64,000 bases of DNA from Candidatus Eisenbacteria bacterium (lineage in GTDB: Bacteria; Eisenbacteria; RBG-16-71-46; SZUA-252): positions 16,665-80,664 of the forward strand of contig VBOW01000035.1 of assembly GCA_005893275.1 (NCBI GenBank). Direction: 5' to 3'. Positions 43,584 to 52,400 of this stretch are shown here, piece after piece. The notes under the pieces are model-generated. The model worked only from the letters and a program-made list of their open reading frames with translations, did not search any database and was not told where the DNA came from. The translations under genes were made by a program, and so were the position numbers. Every line of letters starts with the position of its first letter. Within the stretch, counting starts at the first letter, position 1.

Positions 43584-44089
43584 GCACCGGAACCAACACG
43601 CGCATCGACGGACCTCTGGTGTACCTCGAAGCCCCGGGGCCGGAGCATCTCCCCGCGATTTGGAAGGTCTATCTGGACGCGCCCGATTATTTCGAGGCGC
43701 TGACCGGAAGCGCGGATTTCGATCCCACCGCGGTCGAGATGCTCTACGAGGATGCGCTGTCCGAGGACAGTCGGTATTACCTCGCCATCCGCCGCACGGA
43801 CACGAAATCGCTCGTGGGCACGATCGAGTTCGAGGCCGGGGCCGACGATGTGCCCGCAACGCTGCGGGGACTCGTCGTCGCGCAGGGAGAGAGGGGACGG
43901 GGCTACGGACGGGCGGCGCTCGAGCTGGCCGAAGGGTTCCTCGCGAACGACCTCGGCGTCACGACGATTGCGGCCGACGTCCCGGAAGGCTACGACGATG
44001 GCGCGAGGTTCCTGGAGGCGCTCGGCTACCGCGAGCGGCGTCTCAAGTCCGCCGAGGTTCGCTGGGTGAAGCGGATCGCCGGGGCCTAG
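43580..44089 (+). CDS. GNAT-family acetyltransferase
   Basis: 169 residues. The acetyl-CoA binding region is GLVVAQGERGRGYGRAALELAEGF, with the Q/RxxGxG/A pattern as ERGRGYG, and FLEALGYRERR near the end fits the GNAT fold. It overlaps the protease stop by 4 bp (ATGA), so the two are translated together. The substrate is unknown. Its final 47 bp overlap the converging histidine kinase gene. Confidence 0.85.
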   Translation: MSTGTNTRIDGPLVYLEAPGPEHLPAIWKVYLDAPDYFEALTGSADFDPTAVEMLYEDALSEDSRYYLAIRRTDTKSLVGTIEFEAGADDVPATLRGLVVAQGERGRGYGRAALELAEGFLANDLGVTTIAADVPEGYDDGARFLEALGYRERRLKSAEVRWVKRIAGA

Positions 44090-46433
44090 GAGCCCGAGAG
44101 GCCAGCGCCTCGTTCACCCTCGACGCGAGCACGCCCACTTCGAAGGGCTTGCTGACCACGAAATCGATCCCGTGGGCGACCATCACCTCGTCGCTCACCG
44201 TCGCGCCCCAGCCCGTGACGAGCCCCAGAACGATGCCCGGGCCCCCCTCGGCACGGACGATCCGCGCCACCTCCCATCCGCTCACGTCGGGCATGCCGAG
44301 ATCGGTCAACACCGCGTCGAATTTCCCGGAGCGAAACCGGTCGATTCCTTCGGTGCCGCAGTTTCCGGTGACGATCTCATGCCCCTCGCAGACGAGCGCG
44401 TCGCGCATCACTTCCAGGAGATCGGGCTCGTCGTCGACCACCAGGATGCGCGCCTTGAACGGCGCGGGGTGGCGGTCGGGTCTCGCGAGGTTCGCCCTCG
44501 CGGGATCCACGGAGGGGAACCGCATGCGCACCACGGTCCCCACATGTTCCGTGGACTCCACTTCGATCGAGCCGCGGTGGCGGCTCACGATCCCGTAGAC
44601 CATCGAGAGCCCCAGGCCGTTCCCGGAAAGGCCTTTGGTCGTAAAGAACGGCTCGAACATGCGGCTCTTCACGTCCTCGGACATCCCGACGCCGTTGTCC
44701 TCCACCTCGAAAACGGACTCGGCGCCCTCGACGCGCGCCCGAATCACGATCGTGCCCCCCATCGGGAGCGCATCCACGGCGTTGAAGATGAGGTTCGTCA
44801 GCGCCTCTCGGATTTCCGCCCGGGTGCCCAGAATGGGCGCGGCGGCCTCCGCCTCGATCCGGATTTCCACCTTCACGCCTCGTCGCTCCGCTTCGTTCTT
44901 CCATTTCCCCTTGGTGATTTCAATCACCTCGGCCGCGACGGAAGGGAGATGGAGCACTTCGTTCTGCGACTCTTCCCGGACGCGCGTGTACTGCTGGATC
45001 CGGCGCACCGTCTGCCCTCCGTCCATGGCGGCCTGGCGGATGACCTCGAGACCCGCGGTCAGTTCCGGATCGGCCACTTTCATCTGGAGAAGCTGCGTCC
45101 GGCCCAGGATGATGCCGAGATTATTGTTGAAATCGTGCGCGACTCCCGCAGCCAGCTCCCCGAGCGCGCGCAGCTTCTCCCCCCGGATGAGGCGCTCTTG
45201 TAAGTCGCGCTGGGCGGAGATGTCAGAGATCAGGATCATCGTCGCCGGCGCGTTCTGGAAGAGAAGCCCGACGGCATACACCTCGACGAAGATCTGCTTG
45301 CCCGACGGCTGGCAAATCTGCCCTTCCACCTGGGCGCCGTTCCCGTTCTCGAGCACGGCCTTGCGCACCTGATGCTCCGATTCCGGATCGAACACGCCGA
45401 AGGGATCGATCCCCGGCTGGAGCAGCGCCGTCGCGTCCCGCCCGGTCATCCGCTCGAAGGCCTTGTTCACGAAGACCGCCCGGCCGGCCTGGACGATCAG
45501 GATGCCCAGGGGAGAGCTCTCGACCAGGATGCGGTACTTGCCCTCCGACTCGGCGAGGGCGTGGGTCCGGGATTCCACCGTGGCCTCGAGCCTCTCGTTG
45601 AGCCTGCGGAGATCCTCCCGACTCGCCAGAATTTCCGCCTGCTGCTGCTGCACCTCGTCGGCCATTCGGTCGAAGTGCCATGCCAGCGTCTCGAGCTCAT
45701 CGCCGCTGCGTAGATTCAGTCGCTGCGAGTAATCCCCTCGGGTAATCGCGCGAATCGCGACCACCAGCCGCTCGATCGGGCGCGTGATCGCGCGCGCCGC
45801 GAAACGCGCGCCGATCAGGCAGAGGATCGCCGCGACGATCCCCGCGAGAACGAGGTGGTGGGTCGTCCGCTGAATATCCGCGTTTACTTCCGCGAGAGAG
45901 ATCCCGACCCTCACGGTCCCCCACTTCACGTCGTGCTCACCCACGTACACGGGAACGAGGAACTCGATCGCAGGCGCCCGTTCTGACAACGCGGCCGGGA
46001 CGATCATCCAGCGGTCCTCGCGCGTCTGAGCGGCTTCCGTGTCCGCGCGTTCGCGCCGCGGATGCCCGAAGGAGTTTCGCTCCCGGCTGTCGGCGGCGAC
46101 CTGGCCCTCTTTGTCGTAGATCACGACGTAGGCCACTGCGGCGTCCCCGCGGGAGCGGCTCGCGGCCTGGCTCAGCGCCACATAGTTGTACGAGAGGAGG
46201 GATGGCGTGGACAGCCACGCGATGCTGTGGGCGAGCGCGAATCCCTTTTCGCGGGTCTGGCCGAGGAGCGATTCCGTTTGGTTCCGGACCACGTAGGCCA
46301 GCGAGGCGCCCACGAGCCCGACGACGATCAGCCCGAAGGTGAGGACGATCCGGGTCTGGAGCCCGAACCGGCGCCCTGCGGGCGGGTCAAGGGAGCGCTT
46401 GTATTGGCTCACGTTCGTGGATGGGCTTTCCAA
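44043..46433 (-). CDS. Hybrid sensor histidine kinase (HAMP-PAS-HisKA-HATPase-REC)
   Basis: 796 residues. Two membrane spans (about 29-48 and 194-215) enclose a periplasmic sensor. HAMP (215-270), coiled coil, PAS (about 300-410), a HisKA domain with phospho-His H433 in AAGVAHDFNN, an HATPase with DNGVGM and GNGLGLSMV, and a C-terminal receiver with Asp in VLTDLGMP follow. The TTG start (46433) lies inside the upstream binding-protein gene by 47 bp; a GTG at 46412 is an alternative. The binding protein may feed its ligand to the sensor. Confidence 0.92.
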   Translation of the reverse strand: MESPSTNVSQYKRSLDPPAGRRFGLQTRIVLTFGLIVVGLVGASLAYVVRNQTESLLGQTREKGFALAHSIAWLSTPSLLSYNYVALSQAASRSRGDAAVAYVVIYDKEGQVAADSRERNSFGHPRRERADTEAAQTREDRWMIVPAALSERAPAIEFLVPVYVGEHDVKWGTVRVGISLAEVNADIQRTTHHLVLAGIVAAILCLIGARFAARAITRPIERLVVAIRAITRGDYSQRLNLRSGDELETLAWHFDRMADEVQQQQAEILASREDLRRLNERLEATVESRTHALAESEGKYRILVESSPLGILIVQAGRAVFVNKAFERMTGRDATALLQPGIDPFGVFDPESEHQVRKAVLENGNGAQVEGQICQPSGKQIFVEVYAVGLLFQNAPATMILISDISAQRDLQERLIRGEKLRALGELAAGVAHDFNNNLGIILGRTQLLQMKVADPELTAGLEVIRQAAMDGGQTVRRIQQYTRVREESQNEVLHLPSVAAEVIEITKGKWKNEAERRGVKVEIRIEAEAAAPILGTRAEIREALTNLIFNAVDALPMGGTIVIRARVEGAESVFEVEDNGVGMSEDVKSRMFEPFFTTKGLSGNGLGLSMVYGIVSRHRGSIEVESTEHVGTVVRMRFPSVDPARANLARPDRHPAPFKARILVVDDEPDLLEVMRDALVCEGHEIVTGNCGTEGIDRFRSGKFDAVLTDLGMPDVSGWEVARIVRAEGGPGIVLGLVTGWGATVSDEVMVAHGIDFVVSKPFEVGVLASRVNEALASRAPRPRRSASPSEPRRT

Positions 46434-48108
46434 TCCGGAGCTTCTCCATCGCGAGTGTGGATATACCCAACGGATTCACTTCCAGCCCCGAGAGGTCCTC
46501 CCTCAGCCCGACGAACGTGGACGAATGGAAAAGCGGTATCAGCGGCGCGGCCTGGACCACGCGTTTCTCCACGTCCCGGTACGCGTTCATCCGCAGATCG
46601 GAATTCGCCGTCCTTTGCGCGACGTCGAGGAGCGAGTCCACGGTCCGGTCCGCGAACCGGAAATAGTTGGTTCCGCTGGAGGAGTAGAACAGCGCGCGGA
46701 GAAAGGTGTCGGGATCCGGAATATCCGCGACCCAGGCCAGCCCGAACATCTGGGCGTGCCTGCCCGTGATGACGCTGTCCAGCTCCGCCCACGAGACGTA
46801 CTTGAGCTTGATGTGGATTCCCGCCTCCGCGAGCGAGCTCACCATCACCGCATCCACTTGGCGAACGCTCTGGTTCGCGGTCGACTTCCAGAGCGTGATG
46901 GCCGGCAGGGGATGGCTGGGCCCGAACCCTGCCGACGCGAGCATGCGGCGCGCGGTTTCGGGATCGTGGGAAAAGGTTCGCTGCTCGGGGGAGTAGGCGG
47001 GCAGCCCCGGAGGCAGGATCCCTTGGGAGAGCACCTTCCCCGCCGGCCATAGGTTCAGCATCGCCTTGCGGTCCATGGCGAGCGCGATCGCCTGCCTCAC
47101 CTTGGGATTGTTGAGCGGAGGCCTTCTCGTGTTGATTCCGATGAACGAAAGGCTCAGATCCTGCCAGCGCACGACGCGGATGTTCGGCTTTCCCCTGAAT
47201 TCCTCGAGCAGGTTGAGCGGCAAATTCGCCATCGCCGCTTCGCCGCGGATCAGGGCCTCGGCTCCTTGGGTATCCACCCCTTCCGCGCCCGCCTTCGGCG
47301 TGTAGAAGACGATGGAATCGATCGCGGGTTTGCCGAGGAAATAGCCGGGATTGGCCGCGAGAACGATGACGTCCTCCCCCCGCCGATAGGCCAGGTGAAA
47401 GGGACCGCACCCGACGGGGTGCTGGGAAAACGGCGTCTTCCCTGCGGCTTCCACCGCTTCGCGGGGCACGACCGACGCCTGGTCGAGCGCGAGCGCGCTC
47501 AAGAGCGCCCCGTAGGGGCGGCTGAGCTTCACTTGGAGCCTGTAGCGGCCCAGGGCGCGGATGCCGGCGATTCTCTTCGATTTTCCCTCGATGAATTCCG
47601 GCACCCCGACGATCGCATCGAGGTAGCCCGCCGCGAGTCCCTGGGATCGGAAGGGCTCCCGGAAGAGCCGGGTCAAGCTGTAGACGAAATCCCCCGCCTC
47701 GACCTCACGGCCGTTATGGAAGCGGACCCCCTTGTGCAGGTCGAAAACGTAGGTGAGCCCGTCGCGCGAGATGGTCCAGCTCTCGGCGACCTGGGGAATG
47801 GGCTCGAGATCGGAGGTGAGCCCGACGAGGGGGCTGAAAATCTGCGCGATGACGATCGAGGCATAGGCGTCGGAAGCGAGGGCCGGGTCCAGAGTGCCGG
47901 GCCTCTCGTTGAAATACCGGAACACCTGGGGCTTCGATGGAGCCCCGGAACGGGCCTCGTCCGTGCCGTCGGTTCCGAGACGCCCCCGGTCCCCGGGCGA
48001 AGGCCCGCGCAGCTTCGGCGCCGCCAGGGAGGCCACGATCACGAGGACCAAGGCGGACGTGATCGCGACGGGGTTGGTGGGGCGGTCGCTCCCTCTCCTC
48101 TTTAGCAC
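46387..48108 (-). CDS. Dipeptide/oligopeptide-type ABC substrate-binding protein (family 5)
   Basis: 573 residues. After an N-terminal hydrophobic stretch (ITSALVLVIVASLAAP) come family 5 features: NERPGTLDPALASDAYASIV, RDGLTYVFDLHKGVRFHNGREV, NPKVRQAIALAMDRKAML and GIHIKLKYVSWAEL. The GTG at 48108 follows a G-rich ribosome site; an ATG at 48213 would add 35 unlikely residues. No permease or ATPase genes accompany it. It overlaps the hybrid kinase by 47 bp, so it may act as its sensory partner or serve a distant transporter. Confidence 0.85.
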   Translation of the reverse strand: MLKRRGSDRPTNPVAITSALVLVIVASLAAPKLRGPSPGDRGRLGTDGTDEARSGAPSKPQVFRYFNERPGTLDPALASDAYASIVIAQIFSPLVGLTSDLEPIPQVAESWTISRDGLTYVFDLHKGVRFHNGREVEAGDFVYSLTRLFREPFRSQGLAAGYLDAIVGVPEFIEGKSKRIAGIRALGRYRLQVKLSRPYGALLSALALDQASVVPREAVEAAGKTPFSQHPVGCGPFHLAYRRGEDVIVLAANPGYFLGKPAIDSIVFYTPKAGAEGVDTQGAEALIRGEAAMANLPLNLLEEFRGKPNIRVVRWQDLSLSFIGINTRRPPLNNPKVRQAIALAMDRKAMLNLWPAGKVLSQGILPPGLPAYSPEQRTFSHDPETARRMLASAGFGPSHPLPAITLWKSTANQSVRQVDAVMVSSLAEAGIHIKLKYVSWAELDSVITGRHAQMFGLAWVADIPDPDTFLRALFYSSSGTNYFRFADRTVDSLLDVAQRTANSDLRMNAYRDVEKRVVQAAPLIPLFHSSTFVGLREDLSGLEVNPLGISTLAMEKLRIGKPIHEREPIQALP

Positions 48109-48300
48109 AGCGATCCCCCCACAACGGGCCGTGGTTATGGCCGATGGCGGCGGGAGCCCGCGCGCTTCGTGGCGCCGCGGGCCCGCCGACCCGAACCGAA
48201 TGGTCAGAGTCATATATCGACCTTTGCAGATACGTACTTGAGGCGAAGTTGCTGCGGAGGGGGTGGAGCAGGTCGCAGATAAGTTCTTACAACATAACTA

Positions 48301-48308
48301 ATTATAAT
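48301..48308 (-). promoter_or_regulatory. Possible -10 region (ATTATAAT) of the binding-protein/kinase operon
   Basis: ATTATAAT is self-complementary and sits in an unusually AT-rich strip (48281-48310) between arfB and the binding-protein gene. It gives TATAAT on both strands. The minus strand would serve the operon; no good -35 is visible. This is the AT-richest spot in the window. Confidence 0.3.
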
Positions 48309-48327
48309 AGTCGAGACACAGCCCCGC

Positions 48328-48795
48328 CTAGCCCCCGGCCTCTTCGTCCTTGAGGGCGCGGAGCCGCTTGATTCGCGACCGGCGCTTTTTCTGCGCGATG
48401 CGCGATTCCTCCGACTTTTGGGTGGGGGCGGTCGCGTGGCGCTCCTTCCTCGGCGTGAGCGCCTCGGCAACGATCTCTTGGAGCCGTGCGAGCGCGGCTT
48501 CCTTGTTGCGCGACTGGCTCCGGTAGCGCTGACTCGTGACGCGGAGGATTCCGCGGGGACCGATCCGAGCCCCGAGAATCGCCTCGAGCCGCGCCCGCTC
48601 CTCCGGCGTGATCGCGCCGGATTCACGCAGTTTCCAGCGCGCCTCGACCCGCGTCTCGAGCTTGTTCACGTTCTGCCCACCGGGGCCGCTGGAATGGGAT
48701 GTGCGGAACTCGATCTCGTGAACGGGTACTTTTCCGGCGCGGGGCCTCGGCTGGGAATGCCCGCGAGGCCCCCCGGGCCGGGTTTCACGCCTCAA
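48328..48795 (-). CDS. arfB: Ribosome-rescue factor ArfB (YaeJ-like peptidyl-tRNA hydrolase)
   Basis: 155 residues. The GGQ motif (residues 39-41 of SSGPGGQNVNK) releases peptides from stalled ribosomes. The RYRSQSRNKEAALARLQEIV segment and the basic C-terminal tail (KKRRSRIKRLRALK), which reaches into the empty mRNA channel, are typical. It lacks the codon-recognition domains of RF1/RF2. The start overlaps the M24 peptidase stop by 11 bp. A few upstream residues are poorly conserved, so the true start may be a GTG near residue 23. Confidence 0.92.
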   Translation of the reverse strand: MRRETRPGGPRGHSQPRPRAGKVPVHEIEFRTSHSSGPGGQNVNKLETRVEARWKLRESGAITPEERARLEAILGARIGPRGILRVTSQRYRSQSRNKEAALARLQEIVAEALTPRKERHATAPTQKSEESRIAQKKRRSRIKRLRALKDEEAGG

Positions 48796-50059
48796 GGACG
48801 AATATCTCCCTCTGAATCGGCTCGGTCGTGACTACGGCTTCGCCGCCGTCGATGAGGAGATTCACCTCGCTCCGAATCCCAAAGTCCTCCAGGTAAACTC
48901 CCGGCTCCACGGATACGAGCGTCCCCTCGACCAGGCTTCGCTCGTCGCGGGTCTCGAGATTGTCCAAATGGACCCCGTTCCCGTGTACTTCCTCCCCGAT
49001 CGAATGCCCGGTCCGGTGAATGAAGCGGTCGCCGAGACCTTGGGAGCGGATCGCCTCACGCGCCACGTCGTCCACGTCGCATCCTCTCGGCTCGCGGCCC
49101 GCGCGGAGGGAATCGCGCACGAAGCCGATCGCCGCGTCCCGCGCTTCGCGAACTGCGGCGAACGCGGCTTGATGGGCCTCGGGAGGAGCCGATCCGAAGT
49201 ACGCGACCTGGGTGTAGTCGGCATAGACGGCACCCGGACGCTTCGATTTGGCCCAGGCGTCGAGAAGCAGGAAGTCCCCGGCGCGGATCGGCCGGTCGAG
49301 GGCGGCCCGATTCGTAAAGTGGGCGTCGGCGGAGTGCTCGTTCGCCGCGACGGTCGGGGGGTCGCTCGAGGTCAGCCCCTCGGAATCCAATCGCTCGAGC
49401 AGCCAGCGCTGAAGGGCGAGCTCGGTGGTCGGCGTTCCAGAGCGCGCGCACCCGCGCACCCGCTGGAATGCCGCCGCCATGATCGCGTGCAGAGCGGATC
49501 CGGTGCGGCGGTGGTCACGCCGCGCATCGGGGGCCAGCGCTCCCTCGAAACGCTGAGTGAGCTCCGCGGAGGAGACGACCAGGGCGCCGGTGGCGCGGAC
49601 CAGCTCGACCGTGCCCGCGTCGACGCGCGACACGTTCGGAAGGCGGGAGTAGGGGGAGTACTCCATTGCGATCCGGCGGGGGGTTCCGGCAACCGTGGGA
49701 TACCCCGCGCTTCGGACGCCCTCCGAGTGGATCATCGCCCCGAGCATTCGCTCCAGCTCTTCCCACGTGAGATAGACCAGGGCGGGGCCCGGAAGGTGAT
49801 CCAGCGCGTGCGGCTCGAGACGATGCACGAGCTTTGCCGGCTCGCCCGATGCGGGGATCCAGTAAAACCACCGTCTCGTCGTCTTCGGAGGGTCGGCGCT
49901 CGCGGTCAAACCGAGAATTCGCCGCGCGATCGGGTTCGTGCCGTGGAAATCGAAGAGGAGCCAGCCGTCCATCCCGCTCTCGCGGATCGCCGCCTGCATC
50001 CGGCCGACGCGGGACGTGGAGTCTGGATCCTGAATCGGGCCGATTCCGGCGCCCGTCAT
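48785..50059 (-). CDS. M24-family metallopeptidase (Xaa-Pro aminopeptidase-like)
   Basis: 424 residues. The five metal ligands are present: Asp in LLLDAWAKS, Asp in ADYTQV, His in HRTGHSIGEE, Glu in SVEPGVY and Glu in IRSEVNLL. An N-terminal creatinase-like domain precedes it. It probably removes N-terminal residues before proline from peptides in the cytosol. The start overlaps the hflX stop by 4 bp. A second M24 gene sits on the other side of hflX; the two proteins differ clearly, so this is not a recent duplication. Confidence 0.9.
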   Translation of the reverse strand: MTGAGIGPIQDPDSTSRVGRMQAAIRESGMDGWLLFDFHGTNPIARRILGLTASADPPKTTRRWFYWIPASGEPAKLVHRLEPHALDHLPGPALVYLTWEELERMLGAMIHSEGVRSAGYPTVAGTPRRIAMEYSPYSRLPNVSRVDAGTVELVRATGALVVSSAELTQRFEGALAPDARRDHRRTGSALHAIMAAAFQRVRGCARSGTPTTELALQRWLLERLDSEGLTSSDPPTVAANEHSADAHFTNRAALDRPIRAGDFLLLDAWAKSKRPGAVYADYTQVAYFGSAPPEAHQAAFAAVREARDAAIGFVRDSLRAGREPRGCDVDDVAREAIRSQGLGDRFIHRTGHSIGEEVHGNGVHLDNLETRDERSLVEGTLVSVEPGVYLEDFGIRSEVNLLIDGGEAVVTTEPIQREIFVLEA

Positions 50060-51204
50060 GACCCTGTGCTTCCGCCGCGCGCCGCGCGCTCCTCGTGGCC
50101 TGCATTCTCTATGACATGCCGCATGGCGGCCTCGCGCAGCTCGGGGATTCCATCCCGCGTGAGGGCGGAGACGAAGACCGCGCCGGGATACCCCGCCCGG
50201 AGCCCCAGGACCGAAACCTCGTCGGGAACCGCGTCGATCTTGTTGAACACGCAGAGCCTGGGCCGGCCGAGCGCCCCGATGGAATCGAGCACGGCCTCGA
50301 CCGCCTGGATATGCGCGTCGATATCCGGCTCCGTGGCGTCCACGACGTGGAGGAGGAGATCCGCCTCCGTGACCTCCTCCAGCGTGGCGCGGAACGAAAC
50401 GACGAGATGGGAGGGGAGCTTGCGGATGAATCCCACGGTATCGGTGAGAAGGGCGCGTGTATTGCGGCCGATCGGAAAGACACGGGTCGTGGGGTCCAAC
50501 GTCGCGAACAGCTGGTCTTCGACGTACACGCTGGCCCGGGTGAGCGCGTTGAACAGAGTCGATTTCCCGGCGTTCGTATACCCGACGAGCGAGACTTTGA
50601 AGCACCCCCGGCGTCCCCGGCGTTGCACGCGCCGCTCCTTTACCACCCGCTCCAGCTCCCGCTTCAGCTTCGCGATCCTTTCGCGGACCCGCCGCCGATC
50701 GACCTCCAGCTGGGTTTCGCCGGGCCCGCGGGTCCCGATGCCGCCGCCCAAGCGGGAAAGATGCTCCCACATGCGGGTCAGCCGCGGCAGAAGGTACTCG
50801 AGCTGGGCCAGCTCCACCTGGATGCGCGCCTCGCGCGTCCGGGCGCGTCGGGAGAAGATGTCCAGGATGAGCCCGGTTCGATCGACGACTTTCATGTTGA
50901 GCTGCTCGCCGAGGTTTCGGCTCTGGGCTGGGGAAAGGTCGTCGTCGAGAAGCAGAAGCGTCGCCTGCTCCTCGCCGGAGAGGACGCGTACTTCTTCGAT
51001 CTTTCCCTTGCTGAGGAACGTGGACGAGCGGATGGGACCGCGGCGCTGCAGCACTTCGCCCCGCACCTGGGCGCCGGCCGTTTCGGCCAGGAGGCGAAGC
51101 TCGGTCAGGAGCCTGCCGTTCTCCCCATGCCGCCCCCTCGTTTCGCGGCCGGCGAGAATGGCGCGTTCCCTATGCGGGTGCGATCTCCAGCTCGTAGGGG
51201 ACAT
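50056..51204 (-). CDS. hflX: GTPase HflX
   Basis: 382 residues. The N-terminal HflX domain (GGGIGTRGPGETQLEVDRRR) precedes the GTPase domain with G1 GYTNAGKST, G3 DTVGFI and G4 NKID. HflX binds the large ribosomal subunit and splits or rescues stalled ribosomes. With arfB two genes downstream it fits a translation-rescue theme. Its start overlaps the upstream M24 gene by 35 bp. Confidence 0.95.
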   Translation of the reverse strand: MSPTSWRSHPHRERAILAGRETRGRHGENGRLLTELRLLAETAGAQVRGEVLQRRGPIRSSTFLSKGKIEEVRVLSGEEQATLLLLDDDLSPAQSRNLGEQLNMKVVDRTGLILDIFSRRARTREARIQVELAQLEYLLPRLTRMWEHLSRLGGGIGTRGPGETQLEVDRRRVRERIAKLKRELERVVKERRVQRRGRRGCFKVSLVGYTNAGKSTLFNALTRASVYVEDQLFATLDPTTRVFPIGRNTRALLTDTVGFIRKLPSHLVVSFRATLEEVTEADLLLHVVDATEPDIDAHIQAVEAVLDSIGALGRPRLCVFNKIDAVPDEVSVLGLRAGYPGAVFVSALTRDGIPELREAAMRHVIENAGHEERAARGGSTGS

Positions 51205-52390
51205 GGGTGAGATTTTCGAAAGTTCCGTCCTGATGCGCGTAGATCACGTCCTCGATCCGAACACCCATCCCTCGGGAAGGATAGTAGAGACCCGGTTCCA
51301 CTGTGAAGAGCGAACCCGGGAGAATGAGATCCGGATTCGATGCGGCGCTCAAGCGTGGGCGCTCGTGCACCTCGAGGCCGATGCCATGTCCCAGCCCATG
51401 CACGTACCCTTCCTGCACACGCTCGTCCTGGCGGATCGTCTTGTGTCCGTGAGCCTCGAAGAGATCGCAAACGCCTTCCTGGTAGACGCGGCCGGGGGTT
51501 CCGATCGCCAGCCGATCGACCGTCTCCCGGACCGCGTCCTGGACGAGCGTGTGAAGCTCCTTCAGCTCCCGCGGGGCTCGCCCGACGCAGTAGGTTCGAG
51601 TCACGTCGAAGTAATACCCGCCGTTCTCCTGCGCGGGGTACAGATCGACCACGATCGGCCGCCCCTCTTCCAGGACGTCCTGGTCGTTCCCCTCGTTGTG
51701 CGGCACCCCGGCGTCGCGGCCCATCGCGATGATATTTCCGTGCGGTTCCACGAGGCCGGCCTCGAAGAAGATCCGGCGCACTTCGCGGCGCAGTCTTCCG
51801 ATCGTGACCCAGCCGTCCGCATCGCGGAGCTTCCTCCCTTCGAGGCGCGCGCGCTCGATGATCTCGCGGATGCGCGCGTACGCCCGCTGGCATACGGAGG
51901 CGACCGATCGGACCGTCTTCACCTCCTCGGGATCCTTCGTGCTGCGCGCCAGCTCGAATAGTCCGGGATCCTCGTCCTCCACGAGCTCGATGTCCGGCTT
52001 GATCCTTCCGAGATAGTTCAAGATGTGGTGATACCAACCGATCTGCACGACGCCCTCGACCAGAACCCGTCCGCGAACGCCCAGCCTGTCGAGAACGATC
52101 TGCATGAGGCGCGCCGAAGCCCGCACCTGGTTTCCTTCCTGCTCCAACAATTTCATCCAGCCGAGCGAGCCGTAGTCTCCCAGCTCGAACCCGGTGGCGG
52201 CCGCGCTGTCGCGCTCCATCGCATGGTGGACCAAATAGGGCTTCGCGCCGGGGCGCCAGACCACAATGCCCTTCAGGTGGGCGTGGGGGCCCGTGATATA
52301 GCGAAAGGTCGGGCTCATGTACTCGCCCTGGAGCACGATCGCGGCCGAGAGCCCGCGCTCGTTCATGAGGTGGTCGATGTCTCGCTTCAT
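51170..52390 (-). CDS. M24-family metallopeptidase (Xaa-Pro dipeptidase-like)
   Basis: 406 residues. Metal ligands: Asp in VVDLYPAQ, Asp in YYFDVTRT, His in HGLGHGIGLEV, Glu in TVEPGLY and Glu in VRIEDVI. The N-terminal domain (MKRDIDHLMNERGLSAAIVL) is of the creatinase/prolidase type. It likely cleaves X-Pro peptides. It leads the M24-hflX-M24-arfB run and starts 10 bp before the ABC permease end. Confidence 0.9.
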   Translation of the reverse strand: MKRDIDHLMNERGLSAAIVLQGEYMSPTFRYITGPHAHLKGIVVWRPGAKPYLVHHAMERDSAAATGFELGDYGSLGWMKLLEQEGNQVRASARLMQIVLDRLGVRGRVLVEGVVQIGWYHHILNYLGRIKPDIELVEDEDPGLFELARSTKDPEEVKTVRSVASVCQRAYARIREIIERARLEGRKLRDADGWVTIGRLRREVRRIFFEAGLVEPHGNIIAMGRDAGVPHNEGNDQDVLEEGRPIVVDLYPAQENGGYYFDVTRTYCVGRAPRELKELHTLVQDAVRETVDRLAIGTPGRVYQEGVCDLFEAHGHKTIRQDERVQEGYVHGLGHGIGLEVHERPRLSAASNPDLILPGSLFTVEPGLYYPSRGMGVRIEDVIYAHQDGTFENLTHVPYELEIAPA

Positions 52391-52400
52391 GCGGGACTCC

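Noticed and set aside
40755..43859. Long minus-strand frame over the M6 protease
   Set aside because: High-GC shadow with Arg/Pro/His-rich text; the plus strand carries HExxH and FlgD-like motifs.
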